Program-made: the position numbers and the translations under genes
Shown: positions 8,846 to 16,273 of the stretch, in pieces
How positions within the stretch are numbered: position 1 is the stretch's first letter
Layout of the letters: each line of letters begins with the position of its first letter
Assembly (NCBI GenBank): GCA_944324345.1
Contig: CALUVT010000003.1
Span: 124,001 to 188,000 of the forward strand
From: Candidatus Gastranaerophilales bacterium
GTDB lineage: Bacteria; Cyanobacteriota; Vampirovibrionia; Gastranaerophilales; Gastranaerophilaceae
DNA: 64,000 bases
Direction: 5' to 3'
The notes under the pieces: generated by a model
Databases searched by the model: none
The model's input: only the letters and a program-made list of their open reading frames with translations
Told to the model about the DNA's origin: nothing

Positions 8846-9626
8846 CAAAAAACCTATAGCATTTTTTGATTCAGGAGTCGGAGGCTTGACAGTTTATGCA
8901 AAAGTAAAAAAACTCTTACCTGAAGAGAATTTTTTGTATTTTGGAGATACAAAGAATATGCCTTATGGGGAGAAAACTGAAGAACAACTTCTTACATTTG
9001 CTGACAAAATTTTTAAATTTTTTGAACAAAAAAACGCAAAAGCTGTTGTTATGGCTTGTAATACAACATCTGCAATAACATACGAAAAATTAAAAAATAA
9101 TTATAACTTTAAGATTTACCCTATAATACAATCCGTATGTTCAACACTTGCAAATCTGAGTGGGGTTGAAAAGCTTGGAGTAATAGCAACACCTGCAACA
9201 ATTAATTCTCACATTTATTCTAGAGAAATTGCAAAATATAACAAAAATATGCAAATATTTGAGCTCGCTGCTCCAAATTGGGTAAGAATTGTTGAAGAAC
9301 ACAGGATTAACCAACCCCAAAGTATCCTTCAGATAAAAGAAATTATTGATGTTATGAAGGAATTTAATCCGGATAAAATTGTGCTTGCTTGTACACATTA
9401 TCCTTATCTTTTGGACGTTTTAAAGAATTTTTTACCGGAAGAAAAGTTCATTGACCCTTCTGTTTATTTTGCAAAAAATATTAAAGATGATTTAACCAAA
9501 TTAAACTTACTTAATAACAAATTTGAATATGAAAAGTTTTTCGTAAGTTCAGAACCCGAAAACTTTAAAACTGCAGCAAAGATGTTTTATACTATAAATG
9601 AGCTCCCTCAAATTATAAATCTTTAA
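8823..9626 (+). CDS. murI: Glutamate racemase, apparent ATT start
   Basis: MurI makes D-glutamate for peptidoglycan. The catalytic cysteines are in ACNTTSA and ACTHYPY, and the N-terminal FFDSGVGG motif holds the essential Asp-Ser. The first ordinary start, TTG at 8886, lies after that motif and would delete it. In frame upstream, the frame is closed by TAG at 8805, and the only plausible starts are ATT at 8823 and 8826. GGAG at 8813-8816 is six bases before 8823. Starting there gives 267 aa, the normal family length, and overlaps the end of amiC. ATT initiation is inferred; an upstream sequence error is the alternative. Confidence 0.85.
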   Translation: MILNSTNNKKPIAFFDSGVGGLTVYAKVKKLLPEENFLYFGDTKNMPYGEKTEEQLLTFADKIFKFFEQKNAKAVVMACNTTSAITYEKLKNNYNFKIYPIIQSVCSTLANLSGVEKLGVIATPATINSHIYSREIAKYNKNMQIFELAAPNWVRIVEEHRINQPQSILQIKEIIDVMKEFNPDKIVLACTHYPYLLDVLKNFLPEEKFIDPSVYFAKNIKDDLTKLNLLNNKFEYEKFFVSSEPENFKTAAKMFYTINELPQIINL

Positions 9627-10587
9627 CGCATTTTAAACAGGATTCATAATCAGAAATTTCAATAATTTTATCACTAATTTTGCTGGGAGTAATATTTAAA
9701 GCCGAAGTATTTTCCTTAATAGCAAAAACTTTTATTCCCCGTCTAACAGCTTCAAAAACCACAGTAGATCCTAATGAATCATAAGGCATAACGAGATAAT
9801 CTAAATTATCTATACTTATACCGGCATCCTTTGAAAACAAAGGAGCATTATTTAAACCAACTAAAATGCAAGGAAGAAACGTCGGAGTTATATACTCAGA
9901 GGCAGCACGACCATCAACTAAATCCGAACTGATTTGATAATCAGCAAAAGCTGGAGAATGAGCACAAGGTACCAAAAGTTCTTTTGATAAATAATGTGAC
10001 AAAATAGCCTCAACACCTCCAACAGGGTCTACTCCAACACCGTTTGAATAATCAGGATTATCATTTTCAGGATCTTCAAACATGCAAACTATTGCCAAAG
10101 CATTGCAACCTTTTTCTAAGAGTCTTTTACCGGTTTTTCTCAATGTTTCAATATTTCGGACAAAGCCGGTTGAAATCCCGCTTTTTTCAATTCCAAATTC
10201 CACCCCGACATAATCGTCCGTTAACTCATAAAACGGAATATCAATCCCATAAACAGCTTTAACAGCATTAATGGTATTTATGTGTATGTTCAAAACGTCC
10301 TCTGGTATTGCACGGTCAAATATAACTCCAATTCGATTATTCTTTGATGGAACTAAATTTAAGTTTCCTTTAAAAAATTCATCAAGAGAATAACCTTCCA
10401 CATAAAACATCTTATCAGTAATTCCGGAAAAACAACCTGCATTCACGACGTTGGGATTTACAATAATACTGGAAACTTCAGCAAATTTTCTTGCATACCG
10501 GCTTGCATCACCGGCATAACCGCCAATAGATGCTCCAATACCTGTAGGCACAATAAAAGCTCCTAATTTTTCTCCATTTTTTAACAT
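9613..10587 (-). CDS. DUF3326 protein
   Basis: The 324-aa protein starts MLKNGEKLGAFIVPTGIGAS and carries the conserved DUF3326 blocks VPTGIGASIGGYAGDA, VNAGCFSGITDKMFYVEGY, IGVIFDRAIPE and GVGVDPVGGVEAILSH. The family is known mainly from cyanobacteria and plants, and its function is unknown. Its conserved Gly-rich and Cys residues suggest an enzyme. The frame runs up to 10671, but a terminator hairpin lies at 10604-10633, so the ATG at 10587 is preferred. No ribosome site precedes it, and TATTATAT lies just upstream, so the mRNA could be leaderless. Its 3' end overlaps the convergent murI by 14 bp. Confidence 0.75.
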   Translation of the reverse strand: MLKNGEKLGAFIVPTGIGASIGGYAGDASRYARKFAEVSSIIVNPNVVNAGCFSGITDKMFYVEGYSLDEFFKGNLNLVPSKNNRIGVIFDRAIPEDVLNIHINTINAVKAVYGIDIPFYELTDDYVGVEFGIEKSGISTGFVRNIETLRKTGKRLLEKGCNALAIVCMFEDPENDNPDYSNGVGVDPVGGVEAILSHYLSKELLVPCAHSPAFADYQISSDLVDGRAASEYITPTFLPCILVGLNNAPLFSKDAGISIDNLDYLVMPYDSLGSTVVFEAVRRGIKVFAIKENTSALNITPSKISDKIIEISDYESCLKCVKDL

Positions 10588-10603
10588 ATTAATATAATAC
10601 AAC

Positions 10604-10633
10604 AAAAAAGACAGTCCTAAGACTGCCTTTTTT
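10604..10633 (-). terminator. Terminator after the 129-aa coiled-coil gene
   Basis: AAAAAAG.CAGTC, loop CTAA, GACTG.CTTTTTT forms a symmetric hairpin with T runs on both strands. On the minus strand it follows the gene ending at 10652. Confidence 0.75.
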
Positions 10634-10651
10634 AAAATATTTAACTTAATT

Positions 10652-11041
10652 TTACTGCTGTGCTCCACCATATGAGAAGTCGTTTTTAATATTTGTTTGA
10701 AGCAATTTTGTCCAAGTGCTTTCGTATGTTGAAATTTCGTTTAATTGTGTTTCAAGGTTATTTTTTTCGAGCTCGAGTTCTTGCTCCCAAGAATTTATAT
10801 TAGCAAGTTCAAGTTCATGTTCTTGTTCACAGCGTTCTGTCAATAATTCATAAGTTTCAGGATCATACTCATAGTATTCATAATATATACTATTAAGCTG
10901 GTCATTATACTTTGCCTGATTTTCAGCGGTTTGTTTTGATGAATTAAGCATATCCATCATAACTGATGACAATTTGTCATTAATTAATGATTTTTGTTTT
11001 GTGTAAAATAACAATGTTTCATGAATATTTGAAATAGCCAT
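10652..11041 (-). CDS. Hypothetical small coiled-coil protein
   Basis: I do not recognise a named family. The 129-aa protein is acidic and almost wholly alpha-helical in character. It has a helix with Met/Ser-rich turns (SSVMMDMLNSSKQ) and a long heptad stretch near 80-115 (WEQELELEKNNLETQLNEISTYES), and it ends FSYGGAQQ. There is no signal peptide or membrane segment. An AGAGG ribosome site precedes the ATG. The overall build resembles the 171-aa protein at 11970, and the two flank clpP, so they may be related structural or secretion-accessory proteins. Confidence 0.7.
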   Translation of the reverse strand: MAISNIHETLLFYTKQKSLINDKLSSVMMDMLNSSKQTAENQAKYNDQLNSIYYEYYEYDPETYELLTERCEQEHELELANINSWEQELELEKNNLETQLNEISTYESTWTKLLQTNIKNDFSYGGAQQ

Positions 11042-11237
11042 CGTCGTCGCCTCTCTTCTTTTTTACTCTCTTACTTATATAAACAATTTAAGAAAGTCGC
11101 AATTTCAACAAAGGATTATTTCGTTACAATTGTTAACATAGGGAAGTATTATATAAGGAGCAATAAATAACTATAGTATAAGTTATGTATTTACTTATTT
11201 TTATAATATAATATATTTGTTATATAGGAGAGTGAAA

Positions 11238-11852
11238 ATGGATCAACAAACTTATATGAAAATAATGGGTTACGTACCCACAGTTATAGAAGCATCGTCC
11301 AGAGGAGAAAGGTCTTTTGATATATTTTCAAGACTTTTGAGAGAAAGAATAATTTTTCTTGGGACAGAAATTGATGATGATGTAGCAAATTCAATTGTTG
11401 CACAACTTCTTTTGCTGGACAGTGAGAATTCTGAAAAAGATATTATGTTATACATAAATAGCCCAGGCGGGGTAATAACTGCAGGAATGGCAATTTATGA
11501 TACAATGCAGCTCATAAAGTCTGATGTTTCAACGATTTGTCTTGGAGATGCTGCTTCAATGGGAGCATTTTTGCTTTGCTCAGGAGCAAAGGGCAAGAGA
11601 ATGGCTTTACCTAACGCAAGAGTAATGATTCACCAACCTCTTGGAGGTGCCAAAGGTCAAGCTACTGACATAGAAATTGAAGCAAAAGAAATTTTGAGAA
11701 TGAAAGATATGCTGATTGAAATTATCGCAAAGAATTCCGGTCAACCAATAGAAAAAGTTAAAGAAGATTGCGAACGAGATCACTTCTTAACAGCTCAACA
11801 GGCATTAGAATACGGTCTTATTGACAAAGTAATTACGAAAAATGAAAAATAA
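11238..11852 (+). CDS. clpP: ATP-dependent Clp protease proteolytic subunit
   Basis: ClpP forms the tetradecameric proteolytic chamber used with ClpX or ClpC. The catalytic triad is visible as Ser in [11 protein letters not shown] (near residue 100), His in [10 protein letters not shown] and Asp in YGLIDKVI. The frame opens at 11217, but the ATG at 11238 follows a GGAG ribosome site and gives 204 aa, the normal length. No clpX follows. A terminator lies 30 bp downstream. Confidence 0.95.
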   Translation: MDQQTYMKIMGYVPTVIEASSRGERSFDIFSRLLRERIIFLGTEIDDDVANSIVAQLLLLDSENSEKDIMLYINSPGGVITAGMAIYDTMQLIKSDVSTICLGDAASMGAFLLCSGAKGKRMALPNARVMIHQPLGGAKGQATDIEIEAKEILRMKDMLIEIIAKNSGQPIEKVKEDCERDHFLTAQQALEYGLIDKVITKNEK

Positions 11853-11881
11853 TTAAGTTAACAAATCTTAACAAAACTTGT

Positions 11882-11915
11882 AAAAACATGCAATTCTAAG
11901 GAGTTGCATGTTTTT
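11882..11915 (+). terminator. clpP terminator
   Basis: AAAAACATGCAA, a 10-base loop and TTGCATGTTTTT form a 12-bp stem followed by T-rich sequence. Confidence 0.8.
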
Positions 11916-11969
11916 ATATTATTGTAAGGTTAAAAAAGGTTGGTTATAAATTAGGTAGGAGTTAGGACA

Positions 11970-12485
11970 ATGTCTCCATTACTTTTCGCGTATCGAAAAT
12001 TGGAACTTAATCATCGTCGAATTGAATTACAATATCGATTGATGGATCTCACAAGGAAATTATCCGATTTGCAACAATATTCTGCAAATATAGCGGACGG
12101 ATCAGTTTCTATGAGTGACATGATGAATACACCAAGTTCAATGTTCGGTAGACAAATGATGTATATGCAATACGCTCACAATACAGCATTGATGAGTGCA
12201 AATCAGAATATGATGATGATGCAGCCGATGATTGCAATGCAAATGCAACAAATGCCAAATCCACAATATCAAGCAATGTATCAACAGTGGATTTTCAGGA
12301 ACTTGTACAATCAGGCACGTGAACGAGTCGGCAAGCAGGAAGCTAAACTTTTGAATGAACAGGAAAAACAAATTCAGGCAGAAAAAGCTAAGATTGAAAC
12401 CCAATTAAAAATGATTGAACAAGAATATGATTCAGTAAAACAGGGTGAACAAGAAGCTATAAAATTAATGAAACCTGAATATTAA
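11970..12485 (+). CDS. Hypothetical Met/Gln-rich coiled-coil protein
   Basis: I do not recognise a family. The 171-aa protein starts with a basic-acidic helix (RKLELNHRRIELQYRLMDLTRKL). A central Met/Gln/Pro-rich low-complexity stretch follows at about 60-105 (MMMMQPMIAMQMQQMPNPQ). A charged heptad-like helix fills about 115-165 (EAKLLNEQEKQIQAEKAKIE). There is no signal peptide or membrane segment. It is monocistronic between clpP and a terminator. In build it resembles the coiled-coil protein at 10652. Confidence 0.65.
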   Translation: MSPLLFAYRKLELNHRRIELQYRLMDLTRKLSDLQQYSANIADGSVSMSDMMNTPSSMFGRQMMYMQYAHNTALMSANQNMMMMQPMIAMQMQQMPNPQYQAMYQQWIFRNLYNQARERVGKQEAKLLNEQEKQIQAEKAKIETQLKMIEQEYDSVKQGEQEAIKLMKPEY

Positions 12486-12525
12486 TAAGGTTTATTTATC
12501 CCCCTATCCTTAACTAACCTTTCCT

Positions 12526-12555
12526 GGGAGTCTGCAATTTTGCAGGCTCCTTTTA
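12526..12555 (+). terminator. Terminator after the 171-aa coiled-coil gene
   Basis: GGGAG.CTGCA, loop ATTT, TGCAG.CTCC followed by TTTT. It also lies at the tail of the convergent formyl-THF cyclo-ligase gene. Confidence 0.75.
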
Positions 12556-12560
12556 GCATT

Positions 12561-13073
12561 TTAACATAATATAAATTCGTCAATTTTTCTGTCAAATTCT
12601 TCCCTTGGTAGATTATCTGTAAAAAGTTTATCCGGAATAACCGTCAATGTTTTGGTACCACTATACTTATTTAAAAACCTGTCATAAAATCCGCCACCAT
12701 AACCTAATCTATACCCATTTTTATCTATCATTAAAGCAGGTACAATTATCAAATCCAATATTTCAGGATTGGAAGGAAGTGAACACGGTTCTTTTATTTT
12801 TAAAGATGACAACACAACTTTTTCATTCCTTTTAAAAGGACATACCAATAGGTCTTTACCGGAAACTTTTGGCAGATAAAAATTTTTGTCATCATCCAAT
12901 AAAGCAAGAAGATCTATTTCGTATTTTGTCGGATAATAAAGCATGACATTTTTAGCCTGCAAATAAGTTTCATTCTCCCTCACTAACTTTACAGCACAAG
13001 AACTAAGCTTTGGAATGTCAAGCTGCTTTCGAATATATTTTGCCCGTATCCTTAAGTCGATTTTATCTTCCAT
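12561..13073 (-). CDS. 5-formyltetrahydrofolate cyclo-ligase
   Basis: This ATP-dependent enzyme converts 5-formyl-THF to 5,10-methenyl-THF. The family motif GYRLGYGGGFYDRFL (near residue 125) and the substrate-site segment YYPTKYEIDLLALL are present. The frame opens at 13097. The ATG at 13073 gives 170 aa starting MEDKIDLRIRAKYIRKQL, the normal N-terminus. It is divergent from the corrinoid adenosyltransferase gene with only 22 bp between the starts, so the promoters of the two genes must overlap coding sequence or each other. Confidence 0.88.
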   Translation of the reverse strand: MEDKIDLRIRAKYIRKQLDIPKLSSCAVKLVRENETYLQAKNVMLYYPTKYEIDLLALLDDDKNFYLPKVSGKDLLVCPFKRNEKVVLSSLKIKEPCSLPSNPEILDLIIVPALMIDKNGYRLGYGGGFYDRFLNKYSGTKTLTVIPDKLFTDNLPREEFDRKIDEFILC

Positions 13074-13095
13074 TTTTTTAGTATATAATAAAAAC

Positions 13096-13674
13096 ATGGA
13101 AAACTTCTGTAAAAACGATTTAGTAAATCCTAATTGGGCTAAACACGGTTATATTCAGGTCTATACAGGGGACGGAAAAGGGAAAACAACTGCTTCTCTG
13201 GGGCTTGCAATGAGAGCTTTAGGAAGATGCTGGAAAGTTTTAATTATAATGTTTACCAAAGGCGGTGATAATTATGGAGAACTTGTTTCCTTCAGGAATT
13301 TATCTCCCCAAATTGCACAAAATCTTACAATTATTCAAGCCGGACTTGATAGAATAGTGTATTCTGATAACAAAAATAAAAAAGATGAAGAAGAAATAAA
13401 AAAGGGTTGGGAAATTGCAAAAAAAGCAATTAATAATGATGAATATAACTTGATAATATTAGATGAAGCCAACATAGCAATAGATTTAGGCTTTATAGAT
13501 GTAGATGAAGTTGTCGATGTTCTCAAAAACAAACCGGAAGAAATGGAAATTGTTCTTACAGGGAGAAACGCAAACAAAAAAATTGTTGATATAGCTCACC
13601 TTGTATCAGAAATCAAGCCTATAAAACATTATTGGGACACAGGTATCGCTGCAAGAAAAGGGATTGAATACTAA
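13096..13674 (+). CDS. cobO: Corrinoid adenosyltransferase, copy 1
   Basis: The CobO/BtuR family transfers adenosyl from ATP to cobalamin or its precursors. The P-loop YTGDGKGKTTASLG is near residue 20. IILDEANIAIDLG is the Walker-B-like segment, and EIVLTGRNAN and HLVSEIKPIKHYWDTGIAARKGIEY form the conserved C-terminal part. The ATG at 13096 gives 192 aa; the frame runs further up but overlaps the divergent gene. A paralogue lies at 22231. No corrin-ring biosynthesis genes are in the window, so salvage of corrinoids is plausible. Confidence 0.9.
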   Translation: MENFCKNDLVNPNWAKHGYIQVYTGDGKGKTTASLGLAMRALGRCWKVLIIMFTKGGDNYGELVSFRNLSPQIAQNLTIIQAGLDRIVYSDNKNKKDEEEIKKGWEIAKKAINNDEYNLIILDEANIAIDLGFIDVDEVVDVLKNKPEEMEIVLTGRNANKKIVDIAHLVSEIKPIKHYWDTGIAARKGIEY

Positions 13675-13683
13675 ACAATAAAA

Positions 13684-14407
13684 TCACCAGGGATAATCAT
13701 TATCAATTTTCCATCCATCAAAAAATATTAGAGCACCACACCACGAGCGGGATGTTGAATTGCAATTTTGCAGTATATCTGCTCTTGATTTTTCCCGCAA
13801 TTGGTAATTTTGTGGCTCTGACGCAGAATATAAAATTGTATAACTACCATTAAAAAATAATTTGTCATGCTTTGGAGAAAACATCATTCTAAATAAGTCT
13901 CTTCCCCATTTGTTAGGGCCTTTTTTAGCTCCATTTATATCAACAGTATAAGCAACAACTTGATATTTATTTCCATCCAGACCAAATATAATCCTTTGAC
14001 CAGAAGTTAAATCAATATAGTAATTGTGATGACCCGAAAGGCCAATTATACTTATCTCCATAGTCTAATGCAGGAGATTCCTTTTTAGTATTGATAATTG
14101 TTTTTAGATAAGGAGAAAAATACTGGTTTACGTAAGTATCTATGCAATCAAAATTATTCCAACCACATCCGTCTCCACCATTAATTGTCCCAATATTCCA
14201 TCCTATTGGGTCTCCATAGTCAGTTTTTGCCATTTGAATTACATTGGCTATTATATTATACGAAAACTTTAATTTTTCTATGGTCTGTTTTTTAGAATAT
14301 GAATCAACAAAACCAGATATCAGAATTGCTGCAATAATCCCAATTATACCTAAAGTTATAAGTACCTCTGCAATGGTAAAAGCCCGTTTTTTGCAGTGAT
14401 GTTTTAT
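13684..14407 (-). pseudogene. Prepilin-like gene A, start lost and frameshifted
   Basis: The N-terminal part reads KHHCKKRAFTIAEVLITLG, a type IV prepilin/pseudopilin leader and hydrophobic helix (14404-14300). The position of the usual ATG, in the paralogues GAT-ATG-AAA-CAT-CAC, is ATA here. A second break occurs near 14012-14061: one frame ends in DKYNWPFGSSQLLY and the protein continues in another frame (YYIDLTSGQRIIFG, then VDINGAKKGPNKWGRDLF, a typical prepilin C-terminal block). It could be a decaying gene, or the second shift could be an assembly error. The frame is open upward from the ATA through a G10 tract to an ATG at 14511. Confidence 0.75.
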
Positions 14408-14463
14408 ATCACTATTATACGATAACTTTGAACACTTGCAAGATATTAATTCTTGTAAAAAAC

Positions 14464-14511
14464 CTAGAAACGCCCCCCCCCCGACGTTCTCAATCCTTTT
14501 AACTCTTCCAT
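14464..14511 (-). CDS. 15-aa leader ORF with G10 tract before prepilin A
   Basis: AAAGGAGC lies five bases before an ATG that opens MEELKGLRTSGGGRF and a TAG stop. The three glycine codons are a run of ten G (14473-14482). Adding one G, or one -1 ribosomal slip, carries the frame through the stop and into the prepilin-like gene with no other stop on the way. This layout matches the leaders at 35685 and 42716, although the sequence has diverged. Confidence 0.6.
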   Translation of the reverse strand: MEELKGLRTSGGGRF

Positions 14512-14547
14512 AAACTGCTCCTTTAACTTTACATTGTATTTAATATA

Positions 14548-14727
14548 TTAAGCACTTCTTCTCATCAAATCAGATATTTTAATTTCTTTGTGCTCTTTTT
14601 TTATACTTTTTACAGGCTGCTTAACCTCTACTTTTTCTTGCTTAAACTGTGATAAGCCAACCTTCATATTTGAATTTTCATCACTTATCATAAATATATC
14701 TTTAAAAAATGCAATTAATTCTTTCAT
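14548..14727 (-). CDS. Hypothetical 59-aa protein
   Basis: A short ORF behind a strong GGAG ribosome site (eight bases before the ATG) encodes MKELIAFFKDIFMISDEN at its start. A Lys-rich middle (KQEKVEVKQPVKSIKKEHKE) and the end ISDLMRRSA follow. I do not recognise it. It lies upstream of, and on the same strand as, the prepilin A leader, with a 36-bp gap, so the two could be co-transcribed. Confidence 0.55.
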   Translation of the reverse strand: MKELIAFFKDIFMISDENSNMKVGLSQFKQEKVEVKQPVKSIKKEHKEIKISDLMRRSA

Positions 14728-14852
14728 AGGTATCTCCTAAAATTATTATAACCTTATGTAATTTATTTATATCATTCATTAAACCTATTTTCAACTCAAA
14801 AAACATTATATTTTATGTTATATTAATAATATAAATCCCTTAGGAGCACAAT

Positions 14853-15563
14853 TTGAACAATAATACAACACAAATTCTGAACGATAAATATAATGACGAT
14901 TTTAATACAGCTTTAAATATTTATGAAAATGAATATTCTCATGAAGATTTGATTGAATTTTTAAAATCAGGCTCCGTGGCTCAAAAACAAGCAGCAGCCT
15001 TAAAATTAGATAAAATAAATTCAAAAAAAGATGCTCAAATATTAATTGCAAATCTGACAGGATGTGACGGAAAAATTAGAGAAGCAATCTCTTTCAGACT
15101 AAAAGAATTTATCCCGCAAAACCCCGAATTTTTTCTTGATACACAAAATACTATGTTAGAAGCAATAATCGATATCAACGGTAATATTTGCAGAAACACA
15201 ATTACCGCAATAAGTTCTTTAAAAAAATACTCTCAATTTACAACGGCATTTTGTGAAAAACTAATAGAAAAGACAAAAATATCAATAACGAAAGTTAAAT
15301 CTTTTGGAATCCAAGACGGAAAATATAAAATTAATAAAGAAGTATTTAAATTATACTGGTACCTCGAAACAATAAGTGAGTTTTTAGAATTCATCAATAT
15401 AAATATACTAAAAAAAATTATAGAAGAGACAAAAGAAATAAAAGACTACACTATTCGGGAAAAAACTGCAAAAATTCTTTCAAAAATTAATGACGACGAA
15501 GATTTGTTAAAACTCAAACAAGAGCTTAAAAATGACCAAAATTACTACGTAAGGCGTTTTTAG
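14853..15563 (+). CDS. HEAT-repeat-like protein
   Basis: The 236-aa protein has helical pairs in the HEAT style: SVAQKQAAALKLDKINSKKDAQILIANL, then DGKIREAISFRLKEFIP, and at the end YTIREKTAKILSKINDDEDLLKLK. Such repeats make a protein-binding scaffold. The start is TTG at 14853 behind AGGAGC, and no better ATG exists. There is no signal peptide. It is a single gene between a 126-bp gap and the ribbon-helix-helix pair. Its function is unknown. Confidence 0.7.
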   Translation: MNNNTTQILNDKYNDDFNTALNIYENEYSHEDLIEFLKSGSVAQKQAAALKLDKINSKKDAQILIANLTGCDGKIREAISFRLKEFIPQNPEFFLDTQNTMLEAIIDINGNICRNTITAISSLKKYSQFTTAFCEKLIEKTKISITKVKSFGIQDGKYKINKEVFKLYWYLETISEFLEFININILKKIIEETKEIKDYTIREKTAKILSKINDDEDLLKLKQELKNDQNYYVRRF

Positions 15564-15692
15564 CCTATATTATATTAACTTTTATTAAGCAATTTATAAA
15601 AAATATATACACTTTACGCAATTTTTAATTAATAATTCCCTTTATATATATACAAGGGGAATTTAATAAGGGATAACAAAAAGGAGAACATT

Positions 15693-15881
15693 ATGGCCAG
15701 AGTTTTAATATCAATGCCGGAAAGATTTTTGGATGAAATCGACAAAGTTGCAGGGAACGAAAATCGTACACGTTCAGAATTAATCCGTGAAGCTTTAAGA
15801 ACATACATGTACAGAAATCAAATTAGAAACTCACAAAAAGCGATAAAAAATGCGGAAATCTTAGATACACTGCTCGGATAA
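15693..15881 (+). CDS. Ribbon-helix-helix (CopG/MazE-like) DNA-binding protein
   Basis: The 62-aa protein opens with the strand ARVLISMPERFLDEIDKVA, followed by NRTRSELIREALRTYM. That is the ribbon-helix-helix pattern found in CopG-family repressors and MazE-type antitoxins. An AAAAGGAG ribosome site precedes the ATG. The next gene on the same strand, 28 bp downstream, is another very short protein instead of an obvious toxin. Confidence 0.8.
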   Translation: MARVLISMPERFLDEIDKVAGNENRTRSELIREALRTYMYRNQIRNSQKAIKNAEILDTLLG

Positions 15882-15909
15882 AAGTTAAAATCAAAAGGGG
15901 AAAAAAGAA

Positions 15910-16071
15910 ATGGAAAATAAAGAATATATAATGTCATCACTTGATGAATATTTTCAAATTTTGGATAGGGAAAACAAAAAACGCTCTGAACTAGTTGCAA
16001 AATCTCTGGTCAAATATTTGCAGAAAACGAAAGAACAAACAAAATTTCAATCATTGCAAGCAGCTAAATAA
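15910..16071 (+). CDS. Second small ribbon-helix-helix-like protein
   Basis: This 53-aa ORF starts MENKEYIMSSLDEYFQIL and continues DRENKKRSELVAKSLVKYL. The order of a short strand-like segment, then an RSELV helix and a YL helix, looks like a ribbon-helix-helix fold. An AAAGGGG ribosome site lies seven bases before the ATG. It follows the first ribbon-helix-helix gene by 28 bp and precedes a terminator, so the two probably form one operon. The fold call is by eye. Confidence 0.55.
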   Translation: MENKEYIMSSLDEYFQILDRENKKRSELVAKSLVKYLQKTKEQTKFQSLQAAK

Positions 16072-16136
16072 AAGTCAAGGTCATAGATTATTTTGGGAAA
16101 AGGTAAAAATTTAAGGGGAAAAATCAATCGAATTGT

Positions 16137-16165
16137 AAACGGCTTACGAAATGTAAGCCGTTTTT
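16137..16165 (+). terminator. Terminator of the small RHH operon
   Basis: AAACGGCTTAC, loop GAAAT, GTAAGCCGTTTTT: an 11-bp stem followed by a T run. Confidence 0.85.
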
Positions 16166-16220
16166 GTGTACTAAATAAGCTTTAACCATAATCCAAAATT
16201 TATATAAATATTTTACATAA

Positions 16221-16248
16221 AAAACGAGCCTGTCGCCAAGCTCGTTTT
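16221..16248 (-). terminator. tuf terminator
   Basis: AAAACGAGC and GCTCGTTTT form a 9-bp stem with a 10-base loop. On the minus strand it follows tuf. Confidence 0.8.
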
Positions 16249-16273
16249 TAATTTTAAAATATTGTTGAATTGA

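Noticed and set aside
8886-9626. murI starting at TTG 8886
   Set aside because: This start removes the catalytic DSGVGG motif, and nothing before the TTG resembles a ribosome site better than the GGAG used for ATT 8823.
11217-11237. Upstream start of clpP
   Set aside because: The ATG at 11238 has a GGAG site at the right distance and gives the normal N-terminus.
14012-14233. A separate 73-aa gene on the minus strand
   Set aside because: It is the N-terminal body of the frameshifted prepilin-like gene, continued in another frame at 13684-14061.
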